Shown piece by piece: positions 56,819 to 64,000 of a stretch of DNA of 64,000 nt (position 1 is the stretch's first letter; each line of letters opens with the position of its first letter). The notes under the pieces were generated by a model, which saw nothing but the letters and a program-made list of their open reading frames with translations, made no database searches and was not told where the DNA came from. Position numbers and translations under genes: made by a program. Location of the stretch: contig NZ_JAUSXF010000001.1 in assembly GCF_030816475.1 (NCBI RefSeq), positions 3,906,001 to 3,970,000 on the forward strand. Direction: 5' to 3'. Source of the DNA: Arthrobacter pascens. Its GTDB lineage: Bacteria; Actinomycetota; Actinomycetes; Actinomycetales; Micrococcaceae.

Positions 56819-58744
56819 ATGAATCATCAATTTGTCGTCCGGGTCCTAGCCACCCTCACCATCGTCCTGGGCATCAACTACATTCTCTGGCGCTGGCTGT
56901 TCTCGGTGAACTGGTCTGCGGCGTGGATCAGCGTTCCGCTGGCAATGGTCGAAACCTACAGTTTGATTGACGCCTTCCTCTTCGGCGTCACCATGTGGCG
57001 GCTCCGGGTGCGGGAAGTCCCTCCGGCTCCGGCCGAAGGACTGAGCGTGGACGTCTTCATCACCACGTACAACGAGCCCGTCGACCTCGTCATGACAACA
57101 GCCATCGCTGCCCGGCGCATCAGCTACCCGCATAAGACCTGGATCCTCGACGACGGGGCCCGCCCGGCCATGAAGGGGGCCGCGGAAGCAGCCGGCATCG
57201 GTTACATCACCCGCTCCCCCGACTGGGATAACCTCCCCCGGCACGCGAAAGCGGGAAACCTCAATAATGCCCTCGCGGCGACGCAGGGCGAGTTTCTTCT
57301 CATCCTTGACGCTGACCAGATCCCGGAACCGGGAATCGTCCATAGCATGCTGGGCCACTTCAACAACGAAAAGGTCGCCCTGGTTCAAACGCCCCAATGG
57401 TTCTCGAATGTCGCCGACGACGACATCCTGGGAAGCCAGGCGCCACTGTTCTATGGCCCGATCCAACAGGGCAAGGACGGGTGGAACGCGGCGTTCTTCT
57501 GCGGCTCCAATGCCATGATCCGGCGAGAGGCCCTGATGCAGATCGGCATCACCGGCTACGTCAACGGCGTCACGGCCACTGTGAAGCAAGCTTTGAAGGG
57601 CGCTGACAAAGTCATCGCCAGGGCCCGCACAGAGCACCGGACGGCCGGAGATCATGTGATCCTTGCGCTCGAGGACATCGGCGCGGCGGTGCGCGGCGCG
57701 CGCCAGGAACTGAAACAGGACCAGTCGGTCGCTAACATCACGTACGGCTTCCAGCGGAGGGTTGACCTGGCCGCGCGGAGCATCGTCATGGCGGATATAG
57801 CCTCGCTCACGGCCGATCTGGACGAGATCGAGCGGATGCAAGGCAACGGGACCGGTGTCCGGTACAACGACGAGGCCGCCATTGACCGCCTGGCCAGGCG
57901 CGACTGGTCACCCATCGGGGCCATGGGCTCGCTCCGCGGCCTGGTCCGTGACCTGGACGTCGATCGGCCGCAGGAGGCCCTGCCGGTCATGCCCATGGCC
58001 ACAAACTCAGTCACGGAAGACATGGCCACTTGCATGCGCCTGCACGCTGCGGGCTGGGAGAGCGTGTACCACCACGAAATACTCGCCAAGGGCCTGGCTC
58101 CGGAGGACCTCCGGACGATGCTGACCCAGCGCCTGAGGTGGGCCCAAGGCACCATGCAGGTCTTCCTGCGTGAGAACCCGCTCCTCCAGCGCGGGCTCAG
58201 TGCCGGGCAGCGCCTGATGTACTTCTCGACAATGTGGAGCTACCTGTCGGGGTTCGCTGCGGTGGTCTATATCGCCGCCCCCATCATTTTCCTGTGCTTC
58301 GGCGTAATGCCCGTGGATGCTTTCAGTAGTGACTTTTTCGCCCGGCTGATACCTTTCCTGATCGTTAATCAGGTCCTGTTTTTCGTAGCGGCACGGGGCA
58401 GGAAAACGTGGCGCGGCCAGCAGTACAGCCTTGCGCTCTTCCCCGTCTGGATCAAGGCGTGCACGACGGCGGCCGGCAACGTCCTGTTCGGCCGCGACCT
58501 GGGGTTCGCCGTCACCCCTAAAACCCGGCAAAAAGGCGGCCCGCCCTGGTCCCTGATCCGGGCCCAGCTGGCCGCCATAGCAGCCCTCGTGCTGGCCGCA
58601 GTCCTCGGACTGGTGCGAATGTTCACGGGATTGGGAGCTCCGGCGGGAACGCTCGTCAACGTGGCGTGGGTCATTTACGATCTGCTGATCCTCAGCGTGA
58701 TAATCCGGGCCGCGCTCTACAAGGGATTCACGCCAAACGGCTGA
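56819..58744 (+). CDS. Cellulose-synthase-like GT2 glycosyltransferase with a central insertion
   Basis: 641 residues. Two N-terminal membrane helices (about 8-26 and 36-58), then a GT2 core: DVFITTYNEP (78-87), ILDDGARP (109-116), ILDADQIPEPG (162-172), TEDMATCMRL (399-408) and QRLRWAQGTMQ (437-447), i.e. the D, DxD, TED, QxxRW set of processive enzymes. Several C-terminal membrane helices follow (about 475-625). The DxD-to-TED distance is 235 residues, about 130 more than in BcsA; the extra segment (about 255-390) is helical and charged. No BcsB, PilZ domain or other partner is adjacent. AAAGGGG precedes the ATG. It probably makes a secreted beta-glucan or related polymer. Confidence 0.87.
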   Translation: MNHQFVVRVLATLTIVLGINYILWRWLFSVNWSAAWISVPLAMVETYSLIDAFLFGVTMWRLRVREVPPAPAEGLSVDVFITTYNEPVDLVMTTAIAARRISYPHKTWILDDGARPAMKGAAEAAGIGYITRSPDWDNLPRHAKAGNLNNALAATQGEFLLILDADQIPEPGIVHSMLGHFNNEKVALVQTPQWFSNVADDDILGSQAPLFYGPIQQGKDGWNAAFFCGSNAMIRREALMQIGITGYVNGVTATVKQALKGADKVIARARTEHRTAGDHVILALEDIGAAVRGARQELKQDQSVANITYGFQRRVDLAARSIVMADIASLTADLDEIERMQGNGTGVRYNDEAAIDRLARRDWSPIGAMGSLRGLVRDLDVDRPQEALPVMPMATNSVTEDMATCMRLHAAGWESVYHHEILAKGLAPEDLRTMLTQRLRWAQGTMQVFLRENPLLQRGLSAGQRLMYFSTMWSYLSGFAAVVYIAAPIIFLCFGVMPVDAFSSDFFARLIPFLIVNQVLFFVAARGRKTWRGQQYSLALFPVWIKACTTAAGNVLFGRDLGFAVTPKTRQKGGPPWSLIRAQLAAIAALVLAAVLGLVRMFTGLGAPAGTLVNVAWVIYDLLILSVIIRAALYKGFTPNG

Positions 58745-58801
58745 ACATCCTCAGCCGGCGGGCACCACCTGAGCCGGCGGGCACATCCTCAGCTGTCGGG
58801 C
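58745..58801. repeat. Three tandem 19-bp repeats between convergent genes
   Basis: ACATCCTCAGCCGGCGGGC (58745), ACCACCTGAGCCGGCGGGC (58764) and ACATCCTCAGCTGTCGGGC (58783) follow each other without gap. The first begins one base after the glycosyltransferase stop, and the XRE gene's stop is within the third. Confidence 0.9.
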
Positions 58802-59694
58802 GCGGCCGGCGGGACTGCTTCAGCGGAGAACAGCTGCTGTTCCGGCCGGGCATCTGCTCCAAGGCTGCCCAGCAGCGCCAGGGCATCCGCGGAGGGTGAA
58901 CCCGGCTTGGCGGAATAGACCCGGAAGGCCTGGTCCGGGTCGTCGGGGAGGACAAAGTTCTCAAAATTCAGTTCCAGGTCGCCGACGGCGGGATGGTGGA
59001 GCCGGACGCTGCCAGCGGACCGCGTCGCCACCCTGTGTCCTGCCCACCATTGGCGAAAGTGCTCGCTCCGTACGGCGAGTTCACCCACCAACTGGTTGGC
59101 CTGCGCATCATTGGGGTGCCGTCCCACGTCGACCCGGAGCGCGCCGGCGGCATCCGCAGCAATAGTTTTCCAGTCCCTGAAGAGCTCCCGGGCCCGGGGA
59201 TCCAGGATCAGCCAGCGCGTGAGATTGCGTTCCGGGGCCGGGAGCGCCAGGAAATCCGTGAACAGAAGGGAAGCCATCCGGTTGCCCGCCAGGACGTCCG
59301 TGCGCCGGCCCAGGACCAGCGCGGGGACGTCCCCCACTGCCTCCAGAAGGTGGCGGAGGGCGGGGCGCACGGACTGGGCAGTGCCGGGAGGACGCGTCGT
59401 GGCGGCGCAGTTTTCCAGTAGGTCCATCATGTGAGCGTGTTCGCTGACATCCAGTCGGAGCGCCCGGGACACGGAATCCAGCACCGCCCGCGACGGATGG
59501 ATATTCCTTCCCTGTTCCAGTCGGATGTAGTAGTCAGTGCTCACGCCGGCCAGCCGGGCAACTTCCTCACGCCGCAGCCCCGGAACCCTGCGGGTGCCGG
59601 CAGTGCCCTCCGCTCCTGCGTCCTCGGGACTCAACCGTGACCGCATGGCTTTCAGGAATTTTCCGAACTCGGCGCTCTGACCCATGCAGCCCAT
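58789..59694 (-). CDS. XRE-family regulator with MmyB-like ligand domain
   Basis: About 301 residues. FGKFLKAMRSRLSPEDAG opens an HTH_31 domain with VPGLRREEVARLAGVSTDYYIRLEQGR as recognition region. The C-terminal MmyB-like domain has LVLGRRTDVLAGNRMASLLF, NLTRWLILDPRARELFRDW, VGRHPNDAQANQLVGELAVR and FENFVLPDDPDQAFRVYSA, all standard. Such proteins repress nearby oxidoreductase genes. It is divergent from the aldo/keto reductase at 59933, and TAGGA/TCCTA half-sites lie between them. Start uncertain among ATGs at 59685, 59694 and 59733. Confidence 0.87.
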   Translation of the reverse strand: MGCMGQSAEFGKFLKAMRSRLSPEDAGAEGTAGTRRVPGLRREEVARLAGVSTDYYIRLEQGRNIHPSRAVLDSVSRALRLDVSEHAHMMDLLENCAATTRPPGTAQSVRPALRHLLEAVGDVPALVLGRRTDVLAGNRMASLLFTDFLALPAPERNLTRWLILDPRARELFRDWKTIAADAAGALRVDVGRHPNDAQANQLVGELAVRSEHFRQWWAGHRVATRSAGSVRLHHPAVGDLELNFENFVLPDDPDQAFRVYSAKPGSPSADALALLGSLGADARPEQQLFSAEAVPPAAPDS

Positions 59695-59741
59695 TCTGCC
59701 GGGTTTCCGTCGGCTTTGGTGGCCCTTTTCCATCACGAGGG

Positions 59742-59758
59742 TAGGACTGGCAATCCTA
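59742..59758. promoter_or_regulatory. TAGGA-N7-TCCTA dyad, likely XRE/MmyB operator
   Basis: TAGGACTGGCAATCCTA is a perfect 5-bp-arm dyad in the divergent region between the XRE regulator and the reductase operon. It lies next to the regulator's start, so autoregulation is plausible. Confidence 0.5.
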
Positions 59759-59837
59759 GGAAAAACAGGAACAGGCTCAACTGCTGACTCCGGCAGCAAA
59801 AGTGCATAGGCTCAGGACAGAGCCTTTCCGAAAGCGC

Positions 59838-59864
59838 TTTCTCATGCAGCGTTTTCTCATGCAG
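59838..59864. repeat. 15-bp-period tandem duplication upstream of the reductase
   Basis: TTTCTCATGCAG occurs at 59838-59849 and 59853-59864. It lies 70-95 bp before the reductase ATG. Confidence 0.75.
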
Positions 59865-59932
59865 GAGGGCACGTGCACGCACGTGCAGGAAGTCCCCAGC
59901 ATCTACCAGCCGCGAGCAAGGAGCCACACACC

Positions 59933-60754
59933 ATGTCAGAGCTGACACTGAACAACGGAGTCATCATTCCCCAACTGGGCTTTGGCGTTTTCCAGGTCCC
60001 GCCGGAAGACACCCAGCGGATCGTCGAGGACGCACTGGCCGCTGGCTACCGCCACATCGACACGGCCGCGGCCTATCGTAACGAGGCCGGGGTCGGGGCT
60101 GCCATCGCTGCCTCCGGGATCCCGCGCGCAGAAATCTTCGTGACCACCAAGCTCCGCAACGGCGAGCAGGGCCGGGCACAGGAAGCGTTCCAGAACAGCC
60201 GCAAGGCGCTGGGCGCGGACTTCGTGGACCTGTACCTGATTCACTGGCCGGTCCCTTCGCAGGGCCTGTACGTCCAGGCGTGGAAGGAGCTGGAACGCCT
60301 GTATGCCAACAATCAGATCCGCGCCATTGGGGTTTCGAACTTCCTCTCCCAGCATCTGGACAGCCTGCTGGAATCCGCGGAAGTCGTGCCGGCGGTGAAC
60401 CAGATCGAACTGCACCCGAGCTACCAGCAGGCTGAATTGACGGCAAAGTGCCGCTCCCTGGACATCGCGGTGGAGGCCTACAGCCCGCTGGGACAAGGCG
60501 GCGACCTCAACGGAAGTGCTGTCACTGCCATCGCCCGCGCCCACAACGCCACGACAGCCCAGGTGGTTCTCGCCTGGCATCTGGCTGCCGGGAACATCGT
60601 CATCCCCAAGTCGGCCGATCCATCCCGGCTACGGGAGAATTTCGCCGCGTCATCCCTCACGCTGACAGACGACGAACTCGCGTCCATCACCGCGCTGGAG
60701 TCAGGGGCGCGCATCGGTTCGGATCCCGCCGTCGCCTCCTTCAGCCAGCTTTAA
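59933..60754 (+). CDS. Aldo/keto reductase (AKR5-like)
   Basis: 273 residues, TIM barrel. GYRHIDTAAAYRNE has the catalytic Asp and Tyr, FVTTKLRN the Lys and LIHWPVPS the His. AIGVSNF and IVIPKSADPSRLREN complete the NADPH site with the conserved Lys-Ser. It reduces small aldehydes, ketones or keto acids such as methylglyoxal or 2,5-diketogluconate. AAGGAG lies about 9 nt before the ATG. It is first of four same-strand redox genes, likely controlled by the adjacent XRE regulator. Confidence 0.9.
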   Translation: MSELTLNNGVIIPQLGFGVFQVPPEDTQRIVEDALAAGYRHIDTAAAYRNEAGVGAAIAASGIPRAEIFVTTKLRNGEQGRAQEAFQNSRKALGADFVDLYLIHWPVPSQGLYVQAWKELERLYANNQIRAIGVSNFLSQHLDSLLESAEVVPAVNQIELHPSYQQAELTAKCRSLDIAVEAYSPLGQGGDLNGSAVTAIARAHNATTAQVVLAWHLAAGNIVIPKSADPSRLRENFAASSLTLTDDELASITALESGARIGSDPAVASFSQL

Positions 60755-60782
60755 TCCGCCTCGACCCAAAGGACTGAATCCC

Positions 60783-61754
60783 ATGCAGTACACCCATCTT
60801 GGCCGTTCCGGCCTCAAGGTTTCCCGCCTCTGCCTTGGCACCATGAACTTTGGCCCGCAGACGGAGGAAGCTGATGCCCACTCCATCATGGACTCAGCGC
60901 TGGACTCGGGTATCAACTTCTTCGACACCGCCAATGTTTATGGCGGCACGGGGCACCGCGGCTGGACGGAAGAGATCATCGGCCGCTGGTTCGCTCAGGG
61001 CGGCGAGCGCCGGGAACGCACTGTTCTGGCCACCAAGCTGTACGGAACAATGAGCGACCGGCCCAATGAGTCCAAGCTCTCCGCGCTGAACATCCGCCGG
61101 GCCCTGGACGCGAGCCTCAAGCGTCTGCAAACGGATTACATAGACATTTACCAGTTCCACCACATCGACCGGGACACTCCGTGGGACGAAATCTGGCAGG
61201 CGATCGAAGTCGCTGTGCAGCAGGGCAAAATCCTCTATTCCGGCAGCAGCAACTTTGCCGGCTGGCACATTGCCCAGGCCCAGGAGGCAGCCCGACGCCG
61301 CAATTACACTGGCCTGGTTAGCGAGCAGTCCATTTACAACCTGTTCCGCCGCGAGGTGGAGCTTGAAGTCATTCCGGCCGCCCGGCAGTACGGGCTGGGG
61401 CTCATTCCCTGGTCGCCGCTCCAGGGCGGGCTGCTGGGCGGAGTGTTGAAGAAGGAACGCCAAGGAGTCCGGCGCAGTGAGGGACGGGCCCTGGAGACGC
61501 TCAAGAAGCACCAGGAACAGATCCGGCAGTACGAGGACTTTGCCGACGACCTGGGCCACGAACCCGGCGACATCGCCCTCGCCTGGCTGCTTCACCAGCC
61601 CGCAGTCACCGCACCTATCGTCGGGCCGCGCACCCAGGAACAGCTCGACGCCGCCATCCGCGCTTTGGACGTCACGCTCGACGCCGATGCCCTCAAGCGG
61701 CTCGACGACATCTTCCCGGGACACCGCACAGCGCCGGAAGACTACGCGTGGTAA
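60783..61754 (+). CDS. Aldo/keto reductase (Tas/YghZ-type)
   Basis: 323 residues. MQYTHLGRSGLKVSRLCLGT is the typical opening. NFFDTANVYGG has Asp and Tyr, VLATKLYG the Lys and YQFHHIDRDT the His position. IPWSPLQGGLLGG, the conserved SPL loop, and APIVGPRTQEQLDAAI at the NADPH site follow. It belongs to the potassium-channel-beta-like AKR group that uses longer-chain substrates. It lies 28 bp after the first reductase and overlaps the epimerase gene by 7 bp, so it is in one operon. Confidence 0.9.
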   Translation: MQYTHLGRSGLKVSRLCLGTMNFGPQTEEADAHSIMDSALDSGINFFDTANVYGGTGHRGWTEEIIGRWFAQGGERRERTVLATKLYGTMSDRPNESKLSALNIRRALDASLKRLQTDYIDIYQFHHIDRDTPWDEIWQAIEVAVQQGKILYSGSSNFAGWHIAQAQEAARRRNYTGLVSEQSIYNLFRREVELEVIPAARQYGLGLIPWSPLQGGLLGGVLKKERQGVRRSEGRALETLKKHQEQIRQYEDFADDLGHEPGDIALAWLLHQPAVTAPIVGPRTQEQLDAAIRALDVTLDADALKRLDDIFPGHRTAPEDYAW

Positions 61755-62779
61755 CCACGCTCTTGCCTGAAGCCGATACGGTGGCGCCGAGGAACATCCT
61801 GTTCGTCGGCGGCACCGGGGTCATCAGCGCGGCGGCGGCGGAACGTGCCGTCGCGCTGGGGCACCGGCTGACTATCCTGAACAGGGGCAAGTCAACGGGC
61901 AGGCCGGTGCCGGAGGGGGCCGAAGTCCTGCAGGCGGATGTGCGCGACGCTTCAGCCGTGCAGGAGGTGCTCGGCGCAAGGGAGTTCGACGCCGTCGCGG
62001 ACTTTATTGCCTTCACTCCGGACCATGCCCGGGCCAGTTTGGAACTGTTCCGCGGCAGGGTCGGACAGTACGTGTTCATCAGTTCCGCTTCCGCCTACCA
62101 AAAGCCGCCTGCCCGGTTGCCCGTCGTCGAGTCCACTCCCTTGAAGAACCCGTTTTGGCAGTACTCACGCGACAAGATCGCCTGCGAGGAGTTGCTGTTC
62201 GGGGCGTACCGCTCGGAAGATTTCCCGCTCACTGTTGTGCGGCCCTCGCACACGTACGACCGGACCAAGATTGCGATGGTGGGCGGCTGGACGGACATCC
62301 ACCGGATGCGCGCCGGGCTGCCGGTGATAGTGCACGGCGATGGAACGTCGCTCTGGACCCTGACCCACAGCCGGGATTTTGCCAAGGCCTTCGTGGGGCT
62401 CCTGGGACGGCCCCAGGCGGTGGGCGAGAGCTACACCATCACCTCCGACGAGTACCTTCCGTGGAACCAAATCTACGGACTCTTCGCGCGGGCAGCCGGA
62501 GTTCCGGAGCCCGAGCTGGTCCATGTGGCTTCGGAGACCATTGCAGCGCACAGTGACGAACTGGGGCCGAACCTGCTGGGTGACAGGTCTCATTCAGTAG
62601 TCTTCGACAACTCCAAAATCAAGTCCCTGGTGCCGGATTACAGGGCCACCATCCCGTTCGCTGACGGTGCCCGGGAGATCGTCGACTGGCATGACAACCA
62701 TCCCGGGCTGCAGGTCGTGGACCAGCTGTTCATGGAGCTGAGCGACCGGCTGGTGGCCTGGGCACGCAGGCCTCTCTGA
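61748..62779 (+). CDS. NAD-dependent epimerase/dehydratase-like SDR
   Basis: 343 residues. NILFVGGTGVISAAAAERAV is an atypical Rossmann glycine loop (GGTGVIS), with VFISSASAYQKPPARL and YSRDKIACEELLF as the active-site Ser and Tyr-x3-Lys. VVRPSHTYDRTK and VHGDGTSLWTLTHSRDFAKAF are conserved in extended SDRs related to CsP41-type or isoflavone-reductase-like proteins. The substrate is unknown. The GTG start (61748) overlaps the reductase stop by 7 bp. Confidence 0.87.
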   Translation: MVTTLLPEADTVAPRNILFVGGTGVISAAAAERAVALGHRLTILNRGKSTGRPVPEGAEVLQADVRDASAVQEVLGAREFDAVADFIAFTPDHARASLELFRGRVGQYVFISSASAYQKPPARLPVVESTPLKNPFWQYSRDKIACEELLFGAYRSEDFPLTVVRPSHTYDRTKIAMVGGWTDIHRMRAGLPVIVHGDGTSLWTLTHSRDFAKAFVGLLGRPQAVGESYTITSDEYLPWNQIYGLFARAAGVPEPELVHVASETIAAHSDELGPNLLGDRSHSVVFDNSKIKSLVPDYRATIPFADGAREIVDWHDNHPGLQVVDQLFMELSDRLVAWARRPL

Positions 62780-62848
62780 CCGATATGAGGACTGATATTC
62801 AGCGCGTTTTAAGGGCCACGACCGCCGGATCCGGGAGACACTGTTCAA

Positions 62849-63682
62849 ATGACACTCGCACCGCTCATCAAACTCAATGACGGACACACCATCCCACAAG
62901 TGGGTCTTGGCACCTGGCCGCTGGATGACGATCAGGTGGCTACCGCCGTCGTCCATGCAGTGGAGGCCGGATACCGGCACATCGATACCGCAGTGAAGTA
63001 CGGCAACGAGGAAGGGGTGGGCAACGGCATCCGCGCCAGCGGCGTGGACCGCGGCGAGCTGTTCGTCACTACCAAACTGGACGGCCAGTTCCAGGGCCAG
63101 GACAGGGCCCTGGAAGGGCTGGAGGGCTCCCTGAAACGGCTGAAACTGGACTACGTGGATCTGTTGCTGATCCACTGGCCGCTCCCCCAGCGGGACGACT
63201 ATGTCTCCACCTGGAAGACGTTTGAGCGGCTGCAGCAAGAAGGAAAAGCAAAGTCCATCGGCGTCTCCAACTTCAAGCCGGCGCACCTTGAGCGGTTGAT
63301 GGCCGAATGTGAAGTCGTGCCGGCGGTAAACCAGATCCAGCTCAGCCCGGCCATCACCCGGGTAGCAGAACGTGAGTTCCACGCAAGGCACGGCATCGTG
63401 ACCGAGTCATACAGCCCTCTCGGCGGCCCGGGCGCCGGCCTGCTGGACGCTCCCGTCCTTGCCCAGCTCGGCGAAAAATACGGCAAAACGCCCGGTCAAC
63501 TGGTACTGCGGTGGCATATCCAGCAAGGAATTGTGACCATTCCAAAGTCGGGCAACCCGGACCGGATGGCGGAGAACCTGGACATCTTCGATTTCGCCCT
63601 GGACTCGCAGGATCTAGCGGAAATTGCCATCCTCGAAGAGGCTCCGGACGCCGGCATCGATTCGGACGTGACCGGGCACTAA
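62849..63682 (+). CDS. Aldo/keto reductase (2,5-diketogluconate reductase-like)
   Basis: 277 residues. GYRHIDTAVKYGNEEGVG carries Asp and Tyr, FVTTKLDGQ the Lys and LIHWPLPQ the His; IGVSNFKPAH and VTIPKSGNPDRMAENL are cofactor contacts. It is close in layout to the reductase at 59933 and could share its substrates. The 69-bp gap after the epimerase has no terminator. A weak purine-rich CGGGAGA site lies 10-15 nt before the ATG. Confidence 0.9.
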   Translation: MTLAPLIKLNDGHTIPQVGLGTWPLDDDQVATAVVHAVEAGYRHIDTAVKYGNEEGVGNGIRASGVDRGELFVTTKLDGQFQGQDRALEGLEGSLKRLKLDYVDLLLIHWPLPQRDDYVSTWKTFERLQQEGKAKSIGVSNFKPAHLERLMAECEVVPAVNQIQLSPAITRVAEREFHARHGIVTESYSPLGGPGAGLLDAPVLAQLGEKYGKTPGQLVLRWHIQQGIVTIPKSGNPDRMAENLDIFDFALDSQDLAEIAILEEAPDAGIDSDVTGH

Positions 63683-63729
63683 ACCTCTCCTGCTTACCGC
63701 CGCATCCGGAATGCCGGGTGGCAAAAATA

Positions 63730-63747
63730 AAGTAAGCATGATTACTA
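63730..63747 (+). promoter_or_regulatory. Shared stress palindrome upstream of the GlsB-type gene
   Basis: AAGTAAGCATGATTACTA matches 16 of 18 consensus positions. TACTAT (63743-63748) is the -10-like hexamer, 66 bp before the ATG. A hairpin at 63768-63786 (GCACCCGG/CCGGGTGC, loop GAT) lies in the expected mRNA leader. Confidence 0.65.
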
Positions 63748-63814
63748 TTGAGGCGGAAGGACGAAGCGCACCCGGGATCCGGGTGCCTCCTTTAGAAGGA
63801 AGAGGGAACGACAA

Positions 63815-64000
63815 ATGGGTTTTTTTGCATTTCTGATTCTGGGCCTTATTGCTGGAGCGATCGCTAAGGCGATCCTTCCTGGTCGGCAGGGTGGCGGCAT
63901 TTTCATCACCTTGCTGCTGGGCGTTGTGGGAGCGTTCCTCGGCGGCTGGATCGGCGGACTGATCTTCGGCACCGGGCTGCAGGAGTTCTTTTCGCTCCAG
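63815..64000 (+). CDS. GlsB/YeaQ/YmgE-family stress membrane protein, partial
   Basis: The first 62 codons are in the window; the 3' end is cut off. FAFLILGLIAGAIAKAILPG is the family's first helix with the conserved GLIAGxIA, followed by GGGIFITLLLGVVGAFLGGW and GGLIFG. Small transglycosylase-associated-type membrane proteins of this family respond to acid, osmotic or general stress. GAAGGAAGAGG lies before the ATG. The shared stress palindrome lies about 70 bp upstream. Confidence 0.88.
   Translation, partial: MGFFAFLILGLIAGAIAKAILPGRQGGGIFITLLLGVVGAFLGGWIGGLIFGTGLQEFFSLQ

Overview
The window is a GC-rich chromosomal segment of an actinobacterium. I infer Micrococcaceae, Arthrobacter or Pseudarthrobacter-like. 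The grounds are the GC-rich codon use, a DUF222/HNH endonuclease gene, Ku with LigD, an ANTAR regulator, AzlCD, a SigB/SigF-type sigma factor, and many genes whose start codon lies 6 nt after a TAnnnT hexamer (leaderless promoters). I saw no rRNA, tRNA, CRISPR array, insertion sequence or prophage. Coding is dense, and small operons typically join by 1-4 bp stop/start overlaps.

Layout. 1-5158 (minus) is a tight six-gene operon that looks like a heptose pathway from Gram-negative lipopolysaccharide synthesis, set in a Gram-positive: GmhB-type phosphatase, family 9 heptosyltransferase, two further glycosyltransferases, GmhA-type isomerase and an HldE-type kinase cut by the window edge. 5305-12055 is a stress block: sigma factor, SDR, coiled-coil membrane protein, a four-gene envelope operon (LEA-like protein, holin-like, DUF3618, YihY) and CsbD. 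12164-22665 holds mostly single genes: O-methyltransferase, thiamine-binding protein, TetR, AzlCD, GDPD, DUF445, DUF222/HNH, PxpA and an EcsC-like protein. 22797-30608 contains an MFS exporter, a GH65 phosphorylase with beta-phosphoglucomutase, an esterase, and a MarR gene divergent from an FAD monooxygenase. 30792-35021 is the fructose PTS operon (fruR-fruK-fruA) followed by HPr. 35107-41202 includes SRPBCC, a Rho_N protein and divergent Ku/LigD. 41682-49731 carries an MHS transporter, a frameshifted FUSC gene, SDR, STAS-like, ANTAR, GNAT, acyltransferase and DUF1304 genes. 49774-55592 is a sugar-acid operon (kinase, dehydrogenase, GntP permease, class II aldolase) facing its GntR regulator. 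55737-64000 has dodecin, a cellulose-synthase-like glycosyltransferase, an XRE regulator, three aldo/keto reductases, an epimerase and the start of a GlsB-type stress protein.

Cross-cutting signals. (1) An 18-bp quasi-palindrome (consensus TAGTAAGCATGCTTACTA) lies about 60-70 bp upstream of four stress genes: the sigma factor, the LEA-like operon, DUF6458 and GlsB. A related dyad lies at the same distance from csbD. This looks like an uncharacterised stress regulon. (2) At least ten genes share TAnnnT-N6-ATG leaderless promoters. (3) Short tandem duplications of 14-22 bp, with periods that are not multiples of three, sit on or just after stop codons at about eight loci, whereas repeats inside genes keep multiples of three.
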